DNA of 9,464 bases from Paracoccaceae bacterium. GTDB lineage: Bacteria; Pseudomonadota; Alphaproteobacteria; Rhodobacterales; Rhodobacteraceae. Every line of letters starts with the position of its first letter. Positions within the stretch are counted from its first letter, which is position 1. Below are positions 1 through 6,507 of this stretch, piece by piece. Below the pieces are notes generated by a model. The model worked only from the letters and a program-made list of their open reading frames with translations, searched no databases and was not told where the DNA came from. The stretch is from NCBI GenBank assembly GCA_018647275.1, contig JABGTH010000192.1, positions 1 to 9,464 of the forward strand. The letters run 5' to 3'. The translations under genes were made by a program, and so were the position numbers.

Positions 1-1
1 G

Positions 2-1003
2 GGACTGTTCTTTCCGATTGATCCTGGCGCGAATGCGTCATTGGGGGGCATGGCCGCAACGAGTGCAAGCGGGACCAATGCTGTGCGCTACGGCACGATG
101 AAAGACAACGTCATTGCGGTTGAGGTCGTGATGGCCGATGGGCGTACTATTCAAACTGCACAACGCGCCAAAAAGTCGTCTGCTGGGTACGATTTAACCC
201 GCCTTATGGTAGGTTCGGAGGGAACACTTGGTCTGTTCACCGAGATTACATTAAAACTTCAAGGGATACCTGAAGCTATCAGTTCTGCCCGTTGTACATT
301 CCCAAGTGTCGACGCTGCATGCCAGACAGTGATGCAAGTTATCCAATATGGCATCCCTGTAGCGCGGATTGAGCTTTTGGACGCCCTGCAGGTTAAAGCG
401 TGTAATGCGTATTCAAAATTGGACCTGCCAGAAGAGCCGTTATTGCTACTGGAGTTCCACGGTTCTGATGCGGGTGTGATTGAGCAGGCCGAGATGTTTG
501 GGTTGATCGCAGAAGAGCATGGGAGCGGGGGCTATACCTCGACCACAAGTACGGAGGAGCGCAACAAGCTTTGGCAAGCGCGCCACGATGCCTATTGGGC
601 AACTTTGCAATTGCGCCCGGGAGCAATGGGGATTTCAACGGATGTTTGTGTTCCGATTTCGCGGCTTGCTGAATGTGTCAGTCAAACGCAGGAACGCCTG
701 AAAGCCGATGCGTTTATTTCACCGATCGTTGGGCATGTTGGTGACGGGAATTTTCATTGCCTATTGCTCATCGATAAAACTAACGAGGACGAAATGGCGC
801 GAGCAGCGGTGTTTGTCAGTTGGCTAAACGACTTGGCTATTTCTATGGATGGAACATGTACGGGTGAGCATGGGATTGGGCAAGGTAAGATGCCTTATCT
901 CGAACGCGAACTTGGGGCCGCAACCGTTGATGCAATGATTGCAATCAAAATGGCGCTTGATCCTGATGGGATTATGAACCCAGGGAAAATTGTATGTGGC
1001 TGA
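2..1003 (+). CDS. FAD-linked oxidase, D-lactate dehydrogenase (cytochrome) type, 5'-truncated by window edge
   Basis: Probable D-lactate or other D-2-hydroxyacid dehydrogenase that passes electrons from FAD to the respiratory chain. The reading frame is open from base 2, so the start lies outside the window; 333 residues are visible and about 130 are missing compared with a usual length near 460. The visible part begins inside the FAD-binding PCMH domain, with FFPIDPGANASLGGMAAT followed by ASGTNAVRYG. It continues with VGSEGTLG, then the FAD-oxidase C domain: TDVCVPISRL, the HVGDGNFH motif at visible residues 245-252, and GTCTGEHGIGQGK near the C-terminus, ending in DPDGIMNPGKI. The TDVCVPIS and HVGDGNFH pattern matches the eukaryotic LDHD / bacterial Dld branch better than a VAO-type alcohol oxidase. 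The exact acid substrate cannot be read from the sequence; glycolate oxidase subunit GlcD is a close alternative. A TTG at 41 is in frame but internal to the conserved domain, so it is not the start. Confidence 0.9.
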   Translation, partial: GLFFPIDPGANASLGGMAATSASGTNAVRYGTMKDNVIAVEVVMADGRTIQTAQRAKKSSAGYDLTRLMVGSEGTLGLFTEITLKLQGIPEAISSARCTFPSVDAACQTVMQVIQYGIPVARIELLDALQVKACNAYSKLDLPEEPLLLLEFHGSDAGVIEQAEMFGLIAEEHGSGGYTSTTSTEERNKLWQARHDAYWATLQLRPGAMGISTDVCVPISRLAECVSQTQERLKADAFISPIVGHVGDGNFHCLLLIDKTNEDEMARAAVFVSWLNDLAISMDGTCTGEHGIGQGKMPYLERELGAATVDAMIAIKMALDPDGIMNPGKIVCG

Positions 1004-1021
1004 AATCCACGCAAGGAAATT

Positions 1022-1090
1022 GACTGGGGGCTAGCCTCCACCGCTTGCGCGGCTCCCCCAGAGTTTGCTTGGTAAGATGAAGCGGGAGTA
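1022..1090. repeat. Hairpin with Rhodobacterales-like repeat tail, possible terminator
   Basis: This sits 20 bp after the stop of the FAD-linked oxidase. CTGGGGG (1024-1030) pairs with CCCCCAG (1055-1061). Inside, AGCC (1033-1036) can pair with GGCT (1051-1054), or CCGC (1041-1044) with GCGG (1049-1052). The 3' side reads on into GAGTTTGCTTGGTAAGATGA and AGCGGGAG. From memory, hairpins ending in CCCC-GAGTATTT and then AAGATGAAG are frequent between genes in Rhodobacteraceae, and this looks like a diverged copy. It lacks a good U-run, so termination of the upstream gene is possible but not clear. Confidence 0.5.
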
Positions 1091-1155
1091 TCTGGAGAGG
1101 TCGGTTTTTTGCCATGACCTGTCGGGGGGCTGGCGCGTTTTTGTGTGATGCGTTT

Positions 1156-1161
1156 TATAAT
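1156..1161 (+). promoter_or_regulatory. Possible -10 element for the GcvT-fused flavoprotein gene
   Basis: A perfect TATAAT lies 32 bp before the ATG at 1194. No convincing -35 box is found 16-18 bp upstream (the bases there read GCGCGT), so this is only half of a promoter. The element is bracketed by TGTGA (1144-1148) and TCACA (1164-1168), which could mark a regulator site. Placing transcription start here would give a leader of about 25 nt carrying the ribosome binding site. Confidence 0.3.
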
Positions 1162-1179
1162 ATTCACAATTGAAGGTTT

Positions 1180-1185
1180 AGGGAG
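1180..1185 (+). promoter_or_regulatory. Ribosome binding site for the GcvT-fused flavoprotein
   Basis: AGGGAG lies 8 nt before the ATG at 1194. Together with the Rossmann motif that begins within ten residues of this ATG, it supports the chosen start. Confidence 0.6.
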
Positions 1186-1193
1186 TCGCGTTC

Positions 1194-3695
1194 ATGAAAA
1201 CTAAGGTTAAAGCATTGGTTGTTGGCGGCGGTGCCGTCGGAACTTCGATTGCCTACCATCTGGCGAAGGCTGGATGGGAAGATGTTATGCTGCTTGAGCG
1301 CGATGAGCTAACGTCTGGGTCTACGTGGCACGCTGCAGGTTTGCTGCCATTGTTCAACATGTCTTATGCCACGACCCATATTCATAAGTACTCGGTAGAT
1401 TTCTACAAGTCGCTTGAGGAAGAAACTGGCCTAAATGCGGGATTCGCCGTCGTTGGAAATCTACGGATGGCTCAAACTGAAGAGCGCATGGATGAATACA
1501 AGTTGTATGCATCGACTGCAGAAACGTGTGACGTGCCGTATGTCTTTATGACCCCGGACGAGATCAAGGCAAAGTGGCCGTTGATCCGCACCGAGGATCT
1601 TAAGGGCGCTTTGTATCATCATACTGATGGTTACATTAATCCTGCAGATGTGACGATGGCGATGGCCAAAGGTGCGCGTCAGCGCGGCGTTGTGATCGAA
1701 CGTAAATGCCAGGCTGATGCTTTCGAGTGGAATGGTTCTGCTTGGGAAGTGACCTGTACCAAGATGATCGAGAAGGGTGGCAATCTGATCCCTTCCGATG
1801 AGCAGGTAGTTATCACCGCTGAGCATGTTGTGACGGCGTCGGGGAACCATGCACAGCGCACGGCCAAGATGCTGGGCATCAAGATGCCAGCGATCCCAGT
1901 CGAGCACCAATTTATCGTTATGGAGCAAGACCCCACGTTGGTAGAGCACCGCGCAGCTGGGAACCCGGAGCATCCAGTGATCCGCGATGCTGATGCGCAG
2001 TCATACGTTCGTGAAGAGCGTGGTGGCTGGATCTTAGGTGTTTATGAAAAGAATGCACCAGCCCGTTTCGAATACGGTGTGCCTGACAGCTTCCGTGCGG
2101 ATCTTTTCCAGCTTAATCTCGAGCGGATTGAAGAACAGTATATGGCGATGATCCATCGTATTCCATCATGTGAAGAGGCCGGCTTGAAAGACGATTTCAA
2201 TGGCCCCATTTGTTATACTCCAGATGGGAACCCATTGGTTGGGCCAGCACCTGGTTTGCGTAATATGTGGTTGGCTGAAGGTTTCTCATTTGGGATCACA
2301 GCGGCAGGCGGCACAGGTTATTTCCTTGCGCAAATGATGGTTGAGGGTGAAGCTGACATCGACATGGCCTCACTCGATCCAAAGCGCTACGGCGATTGGA
2401 TGACGACTGAATTTGCAGCGCGTAAAAATGAAGAATGTTACGATCACGTCTATGTGGTTCACCACCCTGATGAAGAACGCCCTATGTGCCGCCCGTTGCG
2501 CACTGCACCTGCTTATGATCGCCAAGCAAAAGCTGGCGCGCAGTTTGGGTTTGTGAATGGCTGGGAACGCCCAAACTATTACGGCCCATTGGATGCGCCG
2601 GAGAAATTTGATTACGACAGTCGCTCATTTCGTCGTGGTGCATGGTGGGAATATGCAGTGGAAGAGGCTAGGGCAATCCGCGAAGGCGTTGGTTTGATCG
2701 ATGCCACAGCTTTTACTAAGCACGTTGTCAAAGGTCCGGGTGCGACTGAGTTCTTAAACTGGTTTACCTGTAATAAGCTGCCATCTGTTGGGCGCATCAA
2801 TCTTACATATGCGCTTACGGTTGCGGGAACTACACGCACTGAATACACTATCGTTCGGATTGCAGAGAACGAGTATTACCTTGTCTCAGCGGGCGCTTGG
2901 ACGGCTTACGACAGCGATTATTTACGTAAAGCGATTGAGGATAAGACACCTGAATTTGGTTACATTGAGTGTCATGATGTAACAACTCAGTGGGGTGTCT
3001 TTGCAATCGCAGGTCCAAAATCACGTGATGTTCTGAACTCGTTGGTCAAAGATGGTGATCCATCCACGGTCCTTTCGAACAAGCGCTTCCCATGGCTAAC
3101 TATGCGCAATATCGAATTGGGAATGTGCCCAGTGCGTGCAATTCGTGTTGCATACACTGGTGAGCTTGGTTGGGAACTTCACCACCCTATTGAGATGCAG
3201 AATTACCTGTGGGATCAAATCGTGGCTGCGGGTAAGCCCCATGGAATGAAACTTGTTGGTGCACGCGCGCAAAACTGGCTGCGCCAAGAAAAATCTTATC
3301 GTGCATTCGGTACAGAGCTGGGCCGTGATGCGACACCGGTTGAAGCTGATTTGCCTAGGTTTATTGATCTATCAAAAGAGTTCCACGGTAAAGATGCAAT
3401 GCTTGCACATGGGGTGAAAAGCAAATGTGTTACGCTTTTGATTGATGGCCCTGATGGCGCGGATCCTTGGGGTCGTGAGGCGCTATACCACAATGGAGAT
3501 CGCGTGGGGCGTTTGACATCAGGCGGCTATTCAGTTGCGTTCAACAAGTCGATTGGCATGGGGTATGTACCTGAGGCTCTGGCCGTAGTGGGGACTAAAC
3601 TTAAGGTGCGGATGTTCGATCAAATGTGGGATGCTGAGGTTACCGTAGATAGTCCGTATGATCCGAAGAACACAACAATTCGCGTTGACGGTTAA
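1194..3695 (+). CDS. FAD-dependent oxidoreductase fused to GcvT domain, dimethylglycine/sarcosine dehydrogenase-like
   Basis: Probable folate-linked demethylating amine dehydrogenase: the FAD domain oxidises an N-methyl group and the C-terminal domain captures the one-carbon unit on tetrahydrofolate. The 833 residues fit the family. Order: Rossmann GGGAVG (residues 11-16); GSTWHAAGL, where His46 matches the histidine that carries covalent FAD in dimethylglycine dehydrogenase; DAO-type FAD domain to about 370, with YTPDGNPLVGP and GFSFGITAAGGTGY; a linker region to about 440; GcvT-like folate domain from about 450, with GVGLIDATAFTK, GELGWELHHP and LRQEKSYRAFGTEL; and a GcvT C-terminal barrel from about 735. 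Where T-protein relatives have a catalytic Asp, Glu550 (TRTEYT) appears. The substrate could be dimethylglycine, sarcosine or another N-methylated compound; context does not decide. It stands alone, with its own probable promoter, and converges on the DUF938 gene. Confidence 0.88.
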   Translation: MKTKVKALVVGGGAVGTSIAYHLAKAGWEDVMLLERDELTSGSTWHAAGLLPLFNMSYATTHIHKYSVDFYKSLEEETGLNAGFAVVGNLRMAQTEERMDEYKLYASTAETCDVPYVFMTPDEIKAKWPLIRTEDLKGALYHHTDGYINPADVTMAMAKGARQRGVVIERKCQADAFEWNGSAWEVTCTKMIEKGGNLIPSDEQVVITAEHVVTASGNHAQRTAKMLGIKMPAIPVEHQFIVMEQDPTLVEHRAAGNPEHPVIRDADAQSYVREERGGWILGVYEKNAPARFEYGVPDSFRADLFQLNLERIEEQYMAMIHRIPSCEEAGLKDDFNGPICYTPDGNPLVGPAPGLRNMWLAEGFSFGITAAGGTGYFLAQMMVEGEADIDMASLDPKRYGDWMTTEFAARKNEECYDHVYVVHHPDEERPMCRPLRTAPAYDRQAKAGAQFGFVNGWERPNYYGPLDAPEKFDYDSRSFRRGAWWEYAVEEARAIREGVGLIDATAFTKHVVKGPGATEFLNWFTCNKLPSVGRINLTYALTVAGTTRTEYTIVRIAENEYYLVSAGAWTAYDSDYLRKAIEDKTPEFGYIECHDVTTQWGVFAIAGPKSRDVLNSLVKDGDPSTVLSNKRFPWLTMRNIELGMCPVRAIRVAYTGELGWELHHPIEMQNYLWDQIVAAGKPHGMKLVGARAQNWLRQEKSYRAFGTELGRDATPVEADLPRFIDLSKEFHGKDAMLAHGVKSKCVTLLIDGPDGADPWGREALYHNGDRVGRLTSGGYSVAFNKSIGMGYVPEALAVVGTKLKVRMFDQMWDAEVTVDSPYDPKNTTIRVDG

Positions 3696-3705
3696 GCGTA
3701 CTTAT

Positions 3706-3729
3706 TGGGGCAGGTGAAAGCCTGTCCTA
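3706..3729. terminator. Hairpin between convergent genes, possible bidirectional terminator
   Basis: GGGCAGG (3708-3714) and CCTGTCC (3721-3727) form a 7-bp stem around the loop TGAAAG, with one G-T wobble. The stem can extend by two more pairs (3706-3707 with 3728-3729). It lies just after the stop of the plus-strand flavoprotein and overlaps the TAG stop of the minus-strand DUF938 gene. There is no long U-run on either side, so the terminator role rests on position and stem. Confidence 0.4.
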
Positions 3730-4386
3730 TGCCTCCTTTTGAAACACCAAAGCCAAGTTGTTTGCCGGCATCTCAATTGTTTTGGCCAGTATTAAACCGT
3801 TCTGCCTTGCCTGTGAAATTACCCATTGATCGTCTTTATAACCCGTGGCGGGAGCCGATGCACGTATGCTGCTGTCAAATTTGATGTCGCCTTGGCTGAT
3901 TAGCTCACCGCTGCGTTTGAATGGGCCGTAAAAAAACAGACGGCCAACCTGTGATAATGCCGTTGCGGCTTCCATAATCAGGGTTTCAGCCTCGCTCATG
4001 CTGATCAAATGGAGCAGGTTAGATAATGAAATTAAATCAATCGGATAGAGTTTAGTGCTCCAACCGCTTTGTGTGGCGTTCAGCAAAAGTGGGTTGCTTA
4101 TGTTACTCAAATTGGTTTCGTCGATGTAGGCCTGAATGCTGGTGATACGATCTGGATCTACTTCGGTTGGTTGCCATTGAATATTTGGCATGGCCTTTGC
4201 GAGGGTCACAATATGCTGACCAGTCCCACTTGCTAACTCCAATGCGTTACCCTGTTTTAGGGCGATAGACTTCAAAACGTCGCAAATTGCTGGTGCATTG
4301 CGTTCAGCAGAGGGCGCAAATAGCTTTTTGCTACCTTCGGTTTTGGTTGCAATACTGGCGTTTGGTGGTGGATTTCTGAAGGTCAA
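3727..4386 (-). CDS. DUF938 family protein, putative SAM-dependent methyltransferase
   Basis: A 219-residue protein recognisable as DUF938 (UPF0585, the family of human METTL26), predicted to be a class I SAM-dependent methyltransferase of unknown substrate. The N-terminal signature PPNASIAT then LFAPSAERNAPAI lies at residues 7-34. Methyltransferase motif I is ALELASGTGQH (48-58), the acidic end of strand 2 is TEVDP (74-78), and SNLLHLIS (122-129) corresponds to the family's N-I-H-I motif. FFYGPFKRSGE and the GYKDDQW region are also family-like. The start is TTG at 4386: no ATG precedes the conserved N-terminal signature, and the TTG overlaps the stop of the upstream gene as TTGA. No strong Shine-Dalgarno is visible, so reinitiation after the upstream gene is likely. 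Cytoplasmic, with no signal peptide. The operon link with the FAD-dependent dehydrogenase is inferred from the overlap. Confidence 0.85.
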   Translation of the reverse strand: MTFRNPPPNASIATKTEGSKKLFAPSAERNAPAICDVLKSIALKQGNALELASGTGQHIVTLAKAMPNIQWQPTEVDPDRITSIQAYIDETNLSNISNPLLLNATQSGWSTKLYPIDLISLSNLLHLISMSEAETLIMEAATALSQVGRLFFYGPFKRSGELISQGDIKFDSSIRASAPATGYKDDQWVISQARQNGLILAKTIEMPANNLALVFQKEA

Positions 4387-5459
4387 TTGGTGAATCTTTC
4401 TGGTGACAATGCTGCGACAATATCAATGGGTAATTCTGATCGGTGTCCACAGACGATGTCAGCGACCAGTTGCGATGCTGCAGGGGCTGTTTGGAAACCA
4501 TAGCCTCCTTGTCCTGCACACCAAATGAAACTTGGGTTGGTTGGGTCGCGCCCCAAAACTAAGGTTCGATCGGGTGCGAAACTGCGTAGCCCCGCCCATG
4601 TTGTTTCAAGACGGGTTACCTCATGTGTGACGTGCTGTTGGAAGCGGTCGATCCCTTCGGCCACGGTCATGTCATCTGCATAAGCATCGTGAGGTTCGAC
4701 TAGGGTCTCATCAGCGGGTGAAATTAGCAGTTTCCCTGCTGCAGGTTTGGCATACCACGCCTCACCAACGCCAAAAAATATTGGCCAGTTTGATATATCA
4801 TGGCCGGTGGGCGCAGGCGTTTGGGCCATCGAACGGCGCAAAGCTGTGATCCCAATTGGTGAGATGTTTGACAGGTTGGCAATTTTATCAGCCCAGGCAC
4901 CGGCGGCGTTAACCAACAGCTCTGCTGTGTGAATCTCTGAACCACACCTAACATTCCAGCGATTATTCTGAAATGTGATATCACTCACTTTGACACTTGT
5001 ATGGATTTGACCAGCATTGTTGCGAACGATTTTCGCAAAATCTTGGATCATGCGATCGGTATCTAAGTCATAAGCACTTTCGTGATAGCCCGCACGAGTG
5101 ATCTTTTGGTTGAGAATTGGAACGTATTGGCGTGCCTGCGTGGGTGAAATTTCAGATGTCTTTAGGTCGGTTAAATCGCTGTCGAACATTTCATCTTCGC
5201 CATCGCGTCCAAGGATTAGAAAACCACGTGGCGTTAAATAACCACCATTGGCCGTGTGGTGATAGTCCGCGCTTGCACTGTTGAGTGCTTTCACAGAAGT
5301 GCATCCGTAGTTTTTCTCAAACAAAGCCGCTGAACGACCCGAGGCATGATAGGCCAATGCGCTTTCGGCCTCTAACACCACAACACGGGCATGTTTGGAC
5401 ATGCGCGCTGCGGCGGATATGCCTGCGATTCCGCCACCGATAATAATTATATCTGTCAT
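4383..5459 (-). CDS. FAD-dependent D-amino-acid dehydrogenase, DauA-like
   Basis: A 358-residue flavoprotein of the DAO family, probably oxidising a D-amino acid or similar amine to the 2-keto acid and passing electrons to an acceptor other than oxygen. The Rossmann motif GGGIAG is at residues 8-13 with acidic Glu30 closing strand 2. It resembles D-arginine dehydrogenase of Pseudomonas aeruginosa along its length: YHASGRSAALF (37-47), DLDTDRM, LVNAAGAWAD, LRRSMA, WYAKP, TWAGLRSF and CAGQGGYGFQT. The flavin-near His38 and the arginine of GLRSF (about 292) are kept. The position that I align with the Glu contacting the arginine side chain in the Pseudomonas enzyme is Phe80, so a basic substrate looks unlikely. 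The start has GAGG 5 nt upstream (5465-5468). The gene lies 99 bp after the Na+ channel gene and overlaps the DUF938 gene by 4 nt. A glycine-oxidase-like activity is an alternative. Confidence 0.83.
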   Translation of the reverse strand: MTDIIIIGGGIAGISAAARMSKHARVVVLEAESALAYHASGRSAALFEKNYGCTSVKALNSASADYHHTANGGYLTPRGFLILGRDGEDEMFDSDLTDLKTSEISPTQARQYVPILNQKITRAGYHESAYDLDTDRMIQDFAKIVRNNAGQIHTSVKVSDITFQNNRWNVRCGSEIHTAELLVNAAGAWADKIANLSNISPIGITALRRSMAQTPAPTGHDISNWPIFFGVGEAWYAKPAAGKLLISPADETLVEPHDAYADDMTVAEGIDRFQQHVTHEVTRLETTWAGLRSFAPDRTLVLGRDPTNPSFIWCAGQGGYGFQTAPAASQLVADIVCGHRSELPIDIVAALSPERFTN

Positions 5460-5558
5460 GCTGGCCTCACTTTGTCAGGATCAAGTCAATCGTTGCATGA
5501 GAATTTTGAGTGCGCAATCTGCCGATCTGTATTTCACCAAATGAAGCGGGCGCTGTCG

Positions 5559-6347
5559 TTATTTCTTAGCACCTAGGTTTTCGAGTTGTGCTTCAATACG
5601 TGAAAGCCGTGCCAACAAATCTTCGCGATGAAGCGCAGTTTCATCCACTGCTTCTCGTTCTGAAGCTTCTTGCATCGAGTTTACGATAAGGCCGACCAAC
5701 AAGTTAACAACCGAAAACGTAGTGACGAGGATGAAGGGTATAAAGAATGCCCATGCGTATGGATGGATTTCCATGACAGGGCGAACGATCCCCATTGACC
5801 AACTTTCCAAGGTCATAATTTGGAAGAGCGAATAAGCCGAAGCGCCCAAGGAAGAAAAGAACTCTGGGTGGCTCCCTGCAAACAGTTTAGTGGCGATAAC
5901 TGCGCCCACGTAAAAGATGATGCTCATCAAGACGACGACGGAGCCCATGCCAGGTAGGGCCGACACCAACCCCTCAACAACTGTGCGCAGTGAGGGCGAT
6001 ATAGAGATAACACGCAGCACTCGCAAAATTCTAAGCGCACGTAAAACAGACAATGCGCCGCCGCTTGGAAGTAATGCGATTCCAACAATCACGAAATCAA
6101 AGAGGTTCCAACCATTCCTAAAAAATCGATGACGGTACGCGATCAACTTGAGGATAATTTCTAGCACGAAAATAGATAGGCAAATTGTATCCAGTGTTTT
6201 TAACAATCCGCCCATCGTCCCCATAACAGTATGGGAGGTCTCCAACCCAAGAATCACTGCATTGAAAACAATAACGCCAAGGATGAAGCGGGTCGCCAAT
6301 GTACCTTCCAACCATTTGATCAATTGCTCAGAGGATGCATTTGCCAT
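5559..6347 (-). CDS. Single-domain voltage-gated sodium channel (NaChBac/NavSp family)
   Basis: A 262-residue inner-membrane protein with one six-helix ion-channel unit, expected to form a homotetrameric Na+ channel. S1 is about residues 21-39, S2 50-70, S3 80-94 with Asp84 in NLFDF, and S4 99-116 with Arg103, 106, 109 and 112 every third residue. The S4-S5 linker and S5 follow to about 157, the pore helix is about 170-178, and the selectivity filter is TLESWSM (179-185), as in NavAb and NavMs. S6 is 198-226 with Asn215. The C-terminus ends in a short coiled coil, with hydrophobic residues at 244, 248, 251, 255 and 258 in 4-3 spacing. I chose ATG at 6347: an upstream in-frame ATG at 6422 would add 25 residues unlike the family's short N-terminus. 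The Shine-Dalgarno is weak (GGGG, 11 nt away). In other bacteria such channels serve motility, pH or Na+ responses; its role here is unknown. Confidence 0.93.
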   Translation of the reverse strand: MANASSEQLIKWLEGTLATRFILGVIVFNAVILGLETSHTVMGTMGGLLKTLDTICLSIFVLEIILKLIAYRHRFFRNGWNLFDFVIVGIALLPSGGALSVLRALRILRVLRVISISPSLRTVVEGLVSALPGMGSVVVLMSIIFYVGAVIATKLFAGSHPEFFSSLGASAYSLFQIMTLESWSMGIVRPVMEIHPYAWAFFIPFILVTTFSVVNLLVGLIVNSMQEASEREAVDETALHREDLLARLSRIEAQLENLGAKK

Positions 6348-6450
6348 GAAATAAATTGCCCCATTACTTTTGACTTCATATCGGATGAGTAGGTTTGCTT
6401 TGCAAGCCTTTGGGCTGACCATTTCGCATGATTACACATCGTGGCGTTCT

Positions 6451-6482
6451 CAAAGAAAAAGGCCCCGAAATACATCGGGGCC
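6451..6482 (-). terminator. Rho-independent terminator of the BMP transporter operon
   Basis: A perfect 8-bp GC-rich stem, TCGGGGCC with GGCCCCGA (6461-6468 and 6475-6482), has a 6-nt loop. Read on the minus strand it is followed directly by TTTTTCTTTG. It begins 25 nt after the stop of the binding-protein gene. It separates the ABC operon from the Na+ channel gene. Confidence 0.9.
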
Positions 6483-6507
6483 CTTATTTGCTTAAACTGA
6501 ACCGAAA

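Noticed and set aside
1098..1120. AGGTC...GACCT hairpin in the gap before the flavoprotein gene
   Set aside because: Only five base pairs around a 13-nt loop, with the T-run inside the loop rather than after the stem; not a terminator.
895..1167. 90-codon minus-strand open frame spanning the end of the FAD oxidase gene and the intergenic gap
   Set aside because: It overlaps a real gene end and the hairpin repeat, and the translated protein is low-complexity and unrecognisable.
1461..1973. 170-codon open frame on the minus strand inside the flavoprotein gene
   Set aside because: It lies wholly antisense to a well-supported gene, its protein looks like no family, and no ribosome binding site was noted.
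6374..6408. Possible promoter TTGCAA-N17-GATATG upstream of the Na+ channel gene
   Set aside because: Both boxes match the consensus poorly, so I do not annotate it.
6391..6409. Stem AGGTTTGC/GCAAGCCT in the leader of the Na+ channel gene, considered as a regulatory hairpin
   Set aside because: On the transcribed minus strand the stem contains a C-A mismatch, and no U-run or anti-structure is visible; probably chance.
6348..6422. N-terminal extension of the Na+ channel from an upstream ATG at 6422
   Set aside because: It would add 25 residues of non-membrane sequence before the short N-terminal helix usual in the family; the ATG at 6347 fits the family start better.
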